Assembly: GCF_005434965.1 (NCBI RefSeq)
Contig: NZ_SKCI01000003.1
Span: 248,001 to 312,000 of the forward strand
Length of the DNA stretch: 64,000 nt
Reading direction: 5' to 3'
Origin: Marimonas lutisalis
GTDB taxonomy: Bacteria > Pseudomonadota > Alphaproteobacteria > Rhodobacterales > Rhodobacteraceae
Part shown: piece by piece, positions 53,831 to 61,967 of the stretch
Layout of the letters: each line of letters opens with the position of its first letter
How positions within the stretch are numbered: position 1 is the stretch's first letter
Translations under genes and position numbers: made by a program
The notes under the pieces: generated by a model
The model's input: only the letters and a program-made list of their open reading frames with translations
What the model was told of the DNA's origin: nothing
The model's database searches: none

Positions 53831-54781
53831 ATGGCCAAAGCATTCGCATCCCAGGGCGACCTGACCGAAAAGAAAATCACCTTCGACGAGATCGGCGAGG
53901 GCCTCTGGGCCTTCACCGCCGAGGGCGATCCCAACTCGGGCGTGATCATCGGCGACGACAGCGTGATGATCGTCGAGGCGCAGGCCACGCCGCGCCTCGC
54001 GAACAAGGTGATCGAGAAGGTCCGCGAAGTGACCGACAAACCGATCAGCCACCTGGTGCTCACCCATTACCACGCCGTGCGCGTGCTGGGCGCCAGCGCC
54101 TATAACGCGCCGCAGATCATCATGTCCGACGCGGCCCGCGCCATGGTCGTGGAACGCGGGCAAGAGGACTGGGACAGCGAATTCCAACGCTTCCCGCGCC
54201 TCTTCGAAGGTCACGAGTCGATCCCCGGCCTGACCTGGCCCACCACCACCTTCAGCGACTCGATGACCGTCTATCTCGGCAATCGCCGCGTCGACATCAT
54301 GCATCTGGGCCGCGCCCACACGGCGGGCGACGCGGTGGTGCACGTGCCCGACCAGAACGTGATGTTCACCGGCGACATCGTGGAATACCACTCGGCCTGC
54401 TATTGCGGTGACGGCCATTTCGCCGACTGGGGCGATACGCTCGACGCGATCAAGTGGTTCGACGTTGACGCCATTGCGCCCGGCCGGGGCGATGCGCTCG
54501 TGGGTCATGAAATGGTCAACGCCGCGATCGAGAACACCCGCGATTTCGTCGCCTCCACCTATAACCCGGTTGCCCGCGTCGCCGCCCGCGGCGGCAGCCT
54601 GAAAGAGGCCTGGGACGCCTGCCGCGCCGAATGCGACCCGAAATTCAGCGAATACGCGATCTACGAACACTGCCTGCCCTTCAACGTCGCCCGCGCCTAT
54701 GACGAGGCCCGCGGCCTCGACACCCCGCGCATCTGGACCGCCCAGCGCGATCTTGAAATGTGGGAGGCCCTGCAGGGCTGA
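53831..54781 (+). CDS. Metallo-beta-lactamase-fold hydrolase in the homogentisate operon
   Basis: About 316 aa. ATG at 53831 (MAKAFASQGDLTEKKITFDE) is 104 nt after fahA; a longer frame reading back into fahA is a shadow. MBL motif 1 is LTHYHAVRVLGAS: the first two His are present, but the usual D-H of H-x-H-x-D-H is V-R. MFTGDIVEY supplies the bridging Asp and GRAHTAGDAVVHVP a further His. The second metal site is probably incomplete or has one metal. Such proteins recur beside hmgA/fahA in related bacteria; substrate unknown. Confidence 0.85.
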   Translation: MAKAFASQGDLTEKKITFDEIGEGLWAFTAEGDPNSGVIIGDDSVMIVEAQATPRLANKVIEKVREVTDKPISHLVLTHYHAVRVLGASAYNAPQIIMSDAARAMVVERGQEDWDSEFQRFPRLFEGHESIPGLTWPTTTFSDSMTVYLGNRRVDIMHLGRAHTAGDAVVHVPDQNVMFTGDIVEYHSACYCGDGHFADWGDTLDAIKWFDVDAIAPGRGDALVGHEMVNAAIENTRDFVASTYNPVARVAARGGSLKEAWDACRAECDPKFSEYAIYEHCLPFNVARAYDEARGLDTPRIWTAQRDLEMWEALQG

Positions 54782-54817
54782 GCGCGCATCGCTCCCTTTC
54801 GGGCGCGCCTCGCGGGG

Positions 54818-54833
54818 CCGCCCGCAAGGGCGG
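54818..54833. terminator. GC hairpin between MBL and FAD hydroxylase genes
   Basis: Perfect CCGCCC-GCAA-GGGCGG hairpin with a GNRA-type tetraloop, inside a very GC-rich stretch. No T-run. It may lower downstream expression or stabilise the upstream 3' end. Confidence 0.45.
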
Positions 54834-54917
54834 ACGCGCCACCACCCTGACCCAGATCAAACGGCGCGCGCACCATCCATGCCATCATGACACCGCGCGC
54901 CACCCGGAGGAGAACCG

Positions 54918-56540
54918 ATGAACAAGATCTTCGAAGTCCCGCTCTACGCCTATGAGCGCAGCCCCGATCAGGATGCGCCGACGCCCGTCCGTCACCCGGT
55001 GATCGTCATCGGCGCCGGTCCCATCGGCCTCGCCGCCGCCATCGACCTGGCGCAGAACGACACACCCGTCGTCGTGCTCGACGACAATGACAAGGTCTCT
55101 TTCGGCAGCCGCGCCATCTGTTTCGCCAAGCGCCCGCTGGAAATCCTCGATCGGCTGGGCTGCGGCCACGAAATGGTGGAAAAAGGCGTCGAATGGGACC
55201 TGGGCAAGGTCTTCTTCGACGATCGCCAAGTCTATGAATTCGACCTGCTGCCGGAAGAAGGCCACGAATTCCCCGCCTTCATCAATCTCCAGCAATACTA
55301 TTTCGAAGAGTACCTGGTGAACCGCGTGCGCGCCCTGCAGGCCCAGGGCAAACCGATCGAGATCCGCGGCAAGAACAAGGTCGAGGCGATCGGCACCCAT
55401 GACGATCACGTCACGCTCGAGGTCCAGACCCCCGAAGACAGCTACGTGATCGAGGCCGACTGGCTGATTGCCTGCGATGGCGCCAATTCGCCCACCCGCC
55501 GGATGCTCGGGCTCGATTTCGTCGGCCGCGTCTTCGAGGACAACTTCCTGATCGCGGACGTGATCATGGAGGCCGATTTCCCCACCGAACGCTGGTTCTG
55601 GTTCGACCCGCCCTTCAACCGTGGCCAGTCCGCGCTTCTGCACAAGCAGCCCGATGGCGTCTGGCGGATCGACCTGCAGCTGGGCTGGGACATCGATAAG
55701 GAAGAAGAGAAGAAGCCGGAAAACGTCATCCCCCGCCTCAAGGCGATGCTGGGCGAAGACGTCGAGTTCGAGCTCGAGTGGGTCTCGATCTACACCTTCC
55801 AGTGCCGCCGGATGGAGGAATTCCGCCACGGCCGGGTGATCTTTGCCGGCGACGCCGCGCACCAGGTCTCGCCCTTCGGCGCACGTGGCGCCAATTCGGG
55901 CCTGCAGGACACCGACAACCTGATCTGGAAGCTCCAGCTGGTGATGGATGACAAGGCCCCCGAAAGCCTGCTCGACAGCTATGACATCGAGCGGATCCAC
56001 GGCGCGGACGAGAATATCCTCAATTCCACCCGCTCGACCGATTTCATCACGCCCAAATCCGAGATCAGCCGCACCCTGCGCGACGCGGTGCTGGATCTGG
56101 CCGAGGAATACCAGTTCGCCCGGCCGCTGGTGAACTCGGGCCGCCTGTCGGTGCCCTGCACCTATGACGGCTCGCCCCTGAACACCGCGGACGCGCTGGA
56201 ACAGGGCCCGGCGCGCACCCGGCCCGGTTCCCCCTGCCCCGACGTGCCGCTGGGCGATGGCTTCCTGCTGCCAAAACTGGCCGGCAAATTCACGCTCCTG
56301 ACGATCGACGCCGAGGCCCCCGACAGTTTCGAGGAATCCGGCATCGAGGTCACCCGGCTGGCGCTTTCGGTCAAGGACGACAAGACCCTCGCGCTGAAAC
56401 AGCGCTACCTGGGCGCCGCACCCTCGGCGGTCTACCTGATCCGCCCCGATCAGCACGTCGCGGCGCGCCGCGAAAGCTGGAACGAAAACATCTTCCGCGC
56501 CGCCTTGCGCCGCGCCACCGGACAGGAGCAACAGAAATGA
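54918..56540 (+). CDS. Class A FAD-dependent aromatic hydroxylase
   Basis: 540 aa. Three hallmark motifs of single-component flavin hydroxylases: VIVIGAGPIGLAAAIDLA (GxGxxG, ~28), LIACDGANSPTRRML (DG, ~185) and VIFAGDAAHQVSPFGARGAN (GD, ~310). Closest in look to MhpA/3-(3-hydroxyphenyl)propionate and 3-hydroxyphenylacetate hydroxylases. In an hmgA-fahA operon a plausible job is making homogentisate from a hydroxyphenylacetate, but this is inference. The last four bases overlap the DUF2783 gene (ATGA). GGAGGAG ribosome site before the ATG. Confidence 0.9.
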   Translation: MNKIFEVPLYAYERSPDQDAPTPVRHPVIVIGAGPIGLAAAIDLAQNDTPVVVLDDNDKVSFGSRAICFAKRPLEILDRLGCGHEMVEKGVEWDLGKVFFDDRQVYEFDLLPEEGHEFPAFINLQQYYFEEYLVNRVRALQAQGKPIEIRGKNKVEAIGTHDDHVTLEVQTPEDSYVIEADWLIACDGANSPTRRMLGLDFVGRVFEDNFLIADVIMEADFPTERWFWFDPPFNRGQSALLHKQPDGVWRIDLQLGWDIDKEEEKKPENVIPRLKAMLGEDVEFELEWVSIYTFQCRRMEEFRHGRVIFAGDAAHQVSPFGARGANSGLQDTDNLIWKLQLVMDDKAPESLLDSYDIERIHGADENILNSTRSTDFITPKSEISRTLRDAVLDLAEEYQFARPLVNSGRLSVPCTYDGSPLNTADALEQGPARTRPGSPCPDVPLGDGFLLPKLAGKFTLLTIDAEAPDSFEESGIEVTRLALSVKDDKTLALKQRYLGAAPSAVYLIRPDQHVAARRESWNENIFRAALRRATGQEQQK

Positions 56541-56731
56541 CCGAGCTGACCCTGACCCCCAACATCGACTCCGCCGACGATTTCTACGCCGATCTCCTGG
56601 CCGCGCATGAGGGCCTCTCCAAGGCCGAAAGCGACGCCTTCAATGCCCGCCTGATCCTGGTGCTGGCCAACCATATCGGCGACCGCTCCGTCCTCAGCGC
56701 CGCGATCGAGGCCGCCAGGCGCAAGGGCTGA
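56537..56731 (+). CDS. DUF2783 protein
   Basis: 64 aa, acidic N-terminus: MTELTLTPNIDSADDFYADL, then LLAAHEGLSKAESDAFNARL and LVLANHIGDRSVLSAAIEAA. This matches the small DUF2783 family, found next to class A flavin hydroxylases in homogentisate-type operons. Overlaps the hydroxylase by ATGA, so it is co-translated and may be an accessory to it. Function not known. Confidence 0.85.
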   Translation: MTELTLTPNIDSADDFYADLLAAHEGLSKAESDAFNARLILVLANHIGDRSVLSAAIEAARRKG

Positions 56732-56776
56732 ACTCGTTCCAGCGATTGCGCCGCGTGTGCCACGCGTCGCGGCAAA

Positions 56777-56806
56777 GCGGGGTCGAGGCTGTCGCCTCGG
56801 CCCCGC
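56777..56806. terminator. Strong hairpin between convergent DUF2783 and nhaA genes
   Basis: GCGGGG (56777-56782), one T:G mismatch, CGAGGC (56784-56789), loop TGTC, GCCTCG (56794-56799), G, CCCCGC (56801-56806). Placed between two convergent stops (56731 and 56830), as expected for a two-way terminator, though no T-run is seen. Confidence 0.6.
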
Positions 56807-56829
56807 CCGCCAGTGGGATGAACCGGCGC

Positions 56830-58008
56830 TCAGGCCTCCATACGCGCTGGCCGCACCTCGCGCGAGAAGCTGAGGAATGCCGCGCCCAGAAGCCCCGACA
56901 GGAGTGACCCCGAGATCACGCCCAGACGCACCGCGTTCTGGCTCTCGACATCCGAAAACGCCAGCGAGCCGATGAAGAGCGACATGGTAAAGCCGATCCC
57001 GGCCAGGCAGGACACGCCGTAAAGCTTGCGCCAGGTCAGTTCCTCGGGCCGCGCCGCAAGCCCCGCCTTCACCGCCAGCACCACGGCGCCGAAGACACCG
57101 ATCTGCTTGCCGATGAAAAGGCCCGCCGCCACGCCCAGCGACAGCGGATGCATCAGGGCCTCGAACGAGAGCCCCTTGAGCGGCACACCCGCATTGGCAA
57201 AGGCAAAGACCGGCAGGATCGCGAACGCCACCCAGGGGTGCAGCTCGTGCTCGAATTCCTGCGACATCGACTGGCCGCGCGCGTTGCGCTCGAACGGGAT
57301 GGCAAAGCCCACCGCAACCCCGGCCAGCGTGGCATGCACGCCCGATTTCAGAACCGCGGTCCACAGGATCACGCCGACCACGACATACCCGAACCCGTTG
57401 CGGAACCCGCCCAGGTTCATCGCCAGCAGCGCGACAAGGCAAACCGCGGCCACGCCCAGCGCCGTCAGCGACAGGGACGAGGTGTAGAACAGCGCGATGA
57501 TCACGATCGCCGCCAGGTCATCGACCACGGCAAGCGCCAGCAGGAAGGTCTTCAGCACCGGCGGAACCTTGTTGCCGAACAGGCTCAGCACCCCCAGCGC
57601 AAAGGCGATGTCGGTGGCCGCCGGAATGGCCCAGCCGCGCGCCTCGGCACTGTCGATGCCGACGATGGCCAGGAAAATGAGCGACGGCACCACGATGCCG
57701 CCCACCGCGCCATAGACCGGCAAAGCCGCATTGGCCCAGCTCGACAGCGCGCCGGCCTTGATCTCGCGCTTGATCTCAAGCGCGACCAGCAGGAAGAAGA
57801 TCGCCATCAACCCGTCATTGATCCACAACAGGAGCGGTTTCGAGATTTCCAGCCCGGCGACCGCGACGGTGGCATATTCGCCCAGAAGCGCATCGTAATA
57901 GGGCGCCAGCGCCCCGATGTTCTCGAACAGGATCCCGGCCAGGGCCGCCGCCGCCAGCAAGAGGCCCGAAAAAATATCCGCAGGTATCCCCATCACCCTC
58001 TGGGCCAT
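56830..58008 (-). CDS. nhaA: Na+/H+ antiporter NhaA
   Basis: About 392 aa, usual length, twelve helices. Exchanges two protons for one sodium ion for pH and salt balance. Marks: FFLLVALEIKREIKAGALSS, IPAATDIAFALGVLSLFG, and LALAVVDDLAAIVIIALFY with the paired Asp that bind sodium. ATG at 58008 is used (GGGGAGG upstream, then ~7 nt; MAQRVMGIPADIF); the longer frame adds 20 basic residues. Single gene between convergent and divergent neighbours. Confidence 0.96.
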   Translation of the reverse strand: MAQRVMGIPADIFSGLLLAAAALAGILFENIGALAPYYDALLGEYATVAVAGLEISKPLLLWINDGLMAIFFLLVALEIKREIKAGALSSWANAALPVYGAVGGIVVPSLIFLAIVGIDSAEARGWAIPAATDIAFALGVLSLFGNKVPPVLKTFLLALAVVDDLAAIVIIALFYTSSLSLTALGVAAVCLVALLAMNLGGFRNGFGYVVVGVILWTAVLKSGVHATLAGVAVGFAIPFERNARGQSMSQEFEHELHPWVAFAILPVFAFANAGVPLKGLSFEALMHPLSLGVAAGLFIGKQIGVFGAVVLAVKAGLAARPEELTWRKLYGVSCLAGIGFTMSLFIGSLAFSDVESQNAVRLGVISGSLLSGLLGAAFLSFSREVRPARMEA

Positions 58009-58132
58009 CCACGTGCCTCCCCATTGTTTACGTTTTTTGTTAGCTATTGCGGAACGCCACGGTTTCAATAGCCTTGCCGCCGGAAAAGGCGCCAGATAAA
58101 GTTAACACATTAATTTCATCCGGAGAACCACA

Positions 58133-59542
58133 ATGCGCTGGAGCGACTTTCCGAAATGGGGCAAGTGGCTGGCCGATTGGGCGGCCGAGTATCACGCGGG
58201 CCTGCGCGACCGACCCGTGCGCGCCCAGACCGCCCCCGGCGCGATCGCCGCGCAACTGCCCGCCAGACCGCCTGAAGAGGCCCAGCCGCTGGAAGACGTG
58301 ATCGCCGATTTCGAACGCATCGTCATGCCCGGCATCACCCATTGGCAGCACCCACGCTTCTTTGCCTATTTTCCCTCCAACGCCTCGCCGGCGGCGGTGC
58401 TGGCCGATCAGATCGTCACCGTGATGGCGCCGCAATGCATGCTGTGGCAGACCTCGCCGGCCGCGACCGAGATGGAAACGCGGATGATGGACTGGCTGCG
58501 CCAGGCCATCGCACTGCCCCAAGGGTTTCATGGCGTGATCCAGGACTCCGCCTCCTCGGCCACGCTTGCGGCGATGCTCACCCTGCGCGAACGTGCGCTC
58601 GACTGGCATGGAAACCAGCAGGGCCTCTCGGGCCAGCCGCGCCTGCGCGTCTATGCCAGCGAAGAGGTCCACACCTCGATCGACCGTGCGATCTGGATTG
58701 CCGGCATCGGGCAGGAAAACCTGGTCCGCATCCCCACCACAGGCCCCCTGCGGGCGATGGACACCGCCGCGCTCGATGCAGCGATCGAGGCCGACAAGGC
58801 CGCGGGCTACCTGCCTGCGGGCATCATCGCCTGCACCGGCGGCACCGGTACCGGCGCCTGCGATGACATCGCCGCCACCTGTGACGTGGCCGAAAAACAC
58901 GGGCTTTACACCCATGTCGACGCCGCCTGGGCCGGTGCCGCGATGATCTGCCCGGAATTCCGCACGCTCTGGGCTGGGGTCGAACGCGCCGACAGCGTGG
59001 TTTTCAACCCGCATAAATGGCTCGGCACGCAATTCGACCTCTCGGCGCATTTCATCCGCTCGCCCGAGGACCTGACCCGCACGCTGGCGATCCAGCCGGA
59101 ATACCTGAAAACCCACGGCGCCGACGGGATCATCAACTATTCCGAATGGTCGGTGCCACTGGGCCGCCGTTTCCGCGCACTGAAACTTTGGTTCCTGCTG
59201 CGCGCCTATGGCCTGGCCGGCCTGCGCCAGATGATCCGCAACCACGTCGCCTGGTCGCAGGCGCTGGCGGACCGGCTGCGCGCCCATCCCGATTTCGAGA
59301 TCGTCACCGAACCGGTGCTCTCGCTCTTCACTTTTCGCTACGCGCCGCCCGGCGCCAGCGATCTCGATGACCTGAACCAGCGCCTCGTGAACGCGATCAA
59401 CGATGACGGCCGCATCTACATCACCCAGACCCGCACGCGGGGCGAACTGGTGATCCGCTTCCAGGCCGGTCAGTTCGACGCCACCGAAGACGACGTGAAA
59501 ACCGCCTATAACGTGATCACCGAGATCGCGAAAACCCTTTAG
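58133..59542 (+). CDS. PLP-dependent group II decarboxylase (aromatic-L-amino-acid decarboxylase-like)
   Basis: 469 aa. Fold type I PLP enzyme: H180 in ASEEVHTSIDRAIWI stacks on the cofactor, D263 in HVDAAWAG binds the pyridine N, and K295 in FNPHKWLGTQFDLS forms the Schiff base. THWQHPRFFAYFPSNASP near 70 is the DDC signature region, and INYSEWSVPLGRRFRALKLW is the flexible-loop side. Substrate likely Tyr, Trp, Phe or DOPA; other outcomes (aldehyde synthase) cannot be excluded. 9 nt before the HpaI aldolase gene. Confidence 0.9.
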   Translation: MRWSDFPKWGKWLADWAAEYHAGLRDRPVRAQTAPGAIAAQLPARPPEEAQPLEDVIADFERIVMPGITHWQHPRFFAYFPSNASPAAVLADQIVTVMAPQCMLWQTSPAATEMETRMMDWLRQAIALPQGFHGVIQDSASSATLAAMLTLRERALDWHGNQQGLSGQPRLRVYASEEVHTSIDRAIWIAGIGQENLVRIPTTGPLRAMDTAALDAAIEADKAAGYLPAGIIACTGGTGTGACDDIAATCDVAEKHGLYTHVDAAWAGAAMICPEFRTLWAGVERADSVVFNPHKWLGTQFDLSAHFIRSPEDLTRTLAIQPEYLKTHGADGIINYSEWSVPLGRRFRALKLWFLLRAYGLAGLRQMIRNHVAWSQALADRLRAHPDFEIVTEPVLSLFTFRYAPPGASDLDDLNQRLVNAINDDGRIYITQTRTRGELVIRFQAGQFDATEDDVKTAYNVITEIAKTL

Positions 59543-59551
59543 GAGACAGCC

Positions 59552-60331
59552 ATGCCAGCCCCCGAGAACCGTTTCAAATCCGCGCTGAAGGCCGGGAAGA
59601 TGCAATATGGCTGCTGGGCCGGCTTCGCCGATCCCTACGCGACCGAAATGCTTGCCACCGCCGGGTTCGACTGGCTGGTGATCGACGGCGAACATGCCCC
59701 AAACGACCTGCAGACCATCATGCATCAGCTGCAGGTGCTCGACGGCAAGCATTCCAATGCCGTGGTGCGCCTGCCCGTGGGCAATGAATGGCTGATCAAG
59801 CAGGTGCTTGATGCCGGGGCCCAGACGGTGCTGGTGCCGATGGTGGAAACCGCCGATCAGGCCCGCGATCTGGCCCGAGCCATGCGCTATCCGCCCGAAG
59901 GTATTCGCGGCGCGGGCGCGGCGCTGGCCCGTGCCTCGCAATTCTCGGCCATCCCCGATTACGTGCCGACCGCCAATGCGCAGGTCTGCCTGCTGGTGCA
60001 GGTCGAAACCGTCAAGGGCATGGAAAACCTCGACGAGATCCTCGGCGTCGATGGCGTCGACGGCGTGTTCATCGGCCCGGCCGACCTCGCCGCCGACATG
60101 GGCCATCTGGGCAACGCCGCAGCACCCGCGGTTCGCGACGCCATCCGCGACGGCCTTGGCCGCATCGCCGCCTCGGAAAAGGCCGCGGGCATCCTCGCCG
60201 TCGATGACGCAGTCGCACAGCAATATGCCCAGTGGGGCGCGCGGTTCCTGGCCGTGGGCATCGACGTGCTGATGCTGGCGCGCACCGCGCGCGAAACCAT
60301 GGCCCGCTGGCGGGACCGCGACGGCCGCTGA
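59552..60331 (+). CDS. HpcH/HpaI-family 2-oxo acid aldolase
   Basis: 259 aa, metal-dependent class II aldolase barrel. Marks: FDWLVIDGEHAPNDLQTIM (DGEH), DAGAQTVLVPMVETADQARD, RGAGAALARASQFSAIP, LVQVETVKGMENLDEIL (metal Glu) and GVFIGPADLAADMGHLG (metal Asp). It cleaves 4-hydroxy-2-oxo acids to pyruvate or a related acid plus an aldehyde. In classic pathways it ends homoprotocatechuate breakdown (HpaI), but no hpa genes are present; co-transcription with an aromatic amino-acid decarboxylase is the only context clue. Confidence 0.9.
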   Translation: MPAPENRFKSALKAGKMQYGCWAGFADPYATEMLATAGFDWLVIDGEHAPNDLQTIMHQLQVLDGKHSNAVVRLPVGNEWLIKQVLDAGAQTVLVPMVETADQARDLARAMRYPPEGIRGAGAALARASQFSAIPDYVPTANAQVCLLVQVETVKGMENLDEILGVDGVDGVFIGPADLAADMGHLGNAAAPAVRDAIRDGLGRIAASEKAAGILAVDDAVAQQYAQWGARFLAVGIDVLMLARTARETMARWRDRDGR

Positions 60332-60379
60332 ACGCGCGGTCGGGTAAGGCTTTTCATTAACGCTTGGTGAAGTTCCGGC

Positions 60380-60450
60380 GGCAGCCGGATGTCAGCCGGG
60401 GGGTGCACGCATTTCACCCCCCGATTTTTCTGCGAAAAATCGCATTAACC
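60380..60450 (+). repeat. Intergenic element, copy 2: conserved core, two hairpins, TTAACC end
   Basis: Same 30-bp core as at 10179-10208 (60380-60409). Hairpin A stem CGGGGGGTG/CACCCCCCG (60397-60405 and 60415-60423) with a loop that differs from copy 1. Hairpin B is a different sequence, CGATTTTTC-TGC-GAAAAATCG (60422-60442), a perfect 9-bp stem. Ends in CATTAACCACG. Lies 48 nt after the HpaI gene and 80 nt before the GntR start, so it could end or process the first or regulate the second. Confidence 0.7.
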
Positions 60451-60532
60451 ACGCGGCGCGGTGCCCTTCCATAAATATACGGAAAGAGGTGAAATTCTTT
60501 ACATTTTACGCCGAACGGGTCAGGGTCGCGCC

Positions 60533-61183
60533 ATGGCGGGACAGACCGAAACCATCATCCACGCGGTGCTCAAGGGCATCGACACCGGGGTTCTGAACCC
60601 TGGCGACACGATCGATGAACAGATGCTGATCGACGCACACAACGTCTCGCGCACGCCCGTGCGCGAAGCGATGATCCAGCTTGAAACCGCCGGTCTCATC
60701 ACCCGCAACCCGCGCAAGGGCGCCACTGTCTTCCGCCCCACGCTCGAGGAATTTCTCGCGATATTAGAGGTACATGCCAAGCTCGAAGGACAGGCTGCGG
60801 GGCTCGCTGCGCGGCGCCTTTCGAAATCCCACGCCGCCGCGCTGGAAGAGGCGACCGCCGCCTGCGAGGCCCATGCCGCGCGGCACGGCGACGGCCTGCC
60901 AGACCTCTACTACCAGCTCAACCTCGATTTCCACCGCGTCGTGGCCGAGGCCGCGGGCAACCCGTTCCTGCTCGACATGATCAAGACCAACGCGCGCAAG
61001 CTGATGGCGTATTATCGCGCGCGCTATCATTATGCCGGCGTTATCGCCACTTCGGCGCGCGAACACCGCGAAATCGCCATGCTCATTGCCAACCGTCAGG
61101 CGGATGAGGCCGAAGAAACCATGGCCCGTCACGTCAGTTTCGACCACGTCACGGCGCTCGATCTGCTCGCCGCCCTCGCTTGA
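60533..61183 (+). CDS. GntR-family (FCD) transcription regulator
   Basis: About 216 aa from ATG at 60533; a GTG at 60461 would add 24 residues with no family likeness. Winged helix: IIHAVLKGIDTGVLNPGDTI then VSRTPVREAMIQLETAGLITRNPRKGATVF. C-terminal FCD domain with histidines in YQLNLDFHRVVAEAAG and ATSAREHREIAML. Its position next to the GATase/P450/GS-like genes suggests it controls them. Confidence 0.9.
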   Translation: MAGQTETIIHAVLKGIDTGVLNPGDTIDEQMLIDAHNVSRTPVREAMIQLETAGLITRNPRKGATVFRPTLEEFLAILEVHAKLEGQAAGLAARRLSKSHAAALEEATAACEAHAARHGDGLPDLYYQLNLDFHRVVAEAAGNPFLLDMIKTNARKLMAYYRARYHYAGVIATSAREHREIAMLIANRQADEAEETMARHVSFDHVTALDLLAALA

Positions 61184-61189
61184 AACCCG

Positions 61190-61882
61190 TCAAGTTTCCT
61201 TCTGTTTTTTCTCAAGAAACTCGGCAATCCACTCTGCCGTCGTCGCCATGTCCGGCGCCTCGCCAAGCGAGCTGCGCGCCGCTTGTGTGATATCCGAAGG
61301 CAGGTCCGTGGCCAGGTACTCGATCAGCGCCGCGATGAAGTCGGGCTCCATTTCGGGGTGATACTGCGTCGTCATCACCGCATCGCCGATCACGAAGGCG
61401 CCCACCGGACAGCCCGGCCCCTCGGCGATCACCTCGGCCCCCTCGGGCAACCGGGTCACCTGTTCGCAATGGCTGGCATAGATCGGCATTTTCCGCCCAT
61501 CCTTGAACACCTGCTCCACCTGCCCGAACACCCAACCGTCCGGGTTCATCTCCACCTTCCCACCCAGGGCCTGGGCAATCAACTGATGCCCGAAACACGC
61601 ACCGAACAGCGGAATACCTGCGCCGACAATCTCGCGCACCAGCGCCTCCAGCCGCGCCACCCAGTCCTCACCGGAATTCACCGAAGCCGGCGAGCCGGTG
61701 ATCATCACCCCGTCGATGCCCTCAAGGCTTTCGGGAAACACGCCATCCTTGACCGAATAGACCAGATAGTCCCACTCTGGCCGCACCAGTCGCATCATCG
61801 CCGGGAATTTCTCGCCGTCTTTCGGCCAGCGTTGCGCGAAATCGCTTTCGTCGGTGTTGGTCATCAGGATGGCAATGCGCAT
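61190..61882 (-). CDS. Class I glutamine amidotransferase
   Basis: 230 aa, GuaA-N-like single domain. Catalytic triad visible: C96 in LFGACFGHQLIAQALGG, H175 and E177 in TQYHPEMEPDF. It splits glutamine or gamma-glutamyl compounds (known relatives: gamma-glutamyl hydrolases and amidotransferase components without a synthase domain). Divergent from the P450 gene and convergent with GntR (7-nt gap). Next to a glutamine-synthetase-like ligase it may hydrolyse gamma-glutamyl-amine intermediates, as PuuD does; inference. Confidence 0.9.
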   Translation of the reverse strand: MRIAILMTNTDESDFAQRWPKDGEKFPAMMRLVRPEWDYLVYSVKDGVFPESLEGIDGVMITGSPASVNSGEDWVARLEALVREIVGAGIPLFGACFGHQLIAQALGGKVEMNPDGWVFGQVEQVFKDGRKMPIYASHCEQVTRLPEGAEVIAEGPGCPVGAFVIGDAVMTTQYHPEMEPDFIAALIEYLATDLPSDITQAARSSLGEAPDMATTAEWIAEFLEKKQKET

Positions 61883-61967
61883 GGGCAGTTTCCTTTTGCA
61901 TATTTATCGGCATCTACAATATACTTAACAAATCAACAACACGAATCTGCCGCGGGAGGCGCCGAAT

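Noticed and set aside
58040-60223. Minus-strand open frame of 727 codons
   Set aside because: Antisense to the PLP decarboxylase and HpaI aldolase genes, which have intact catalytic motifs; the frame shows none.
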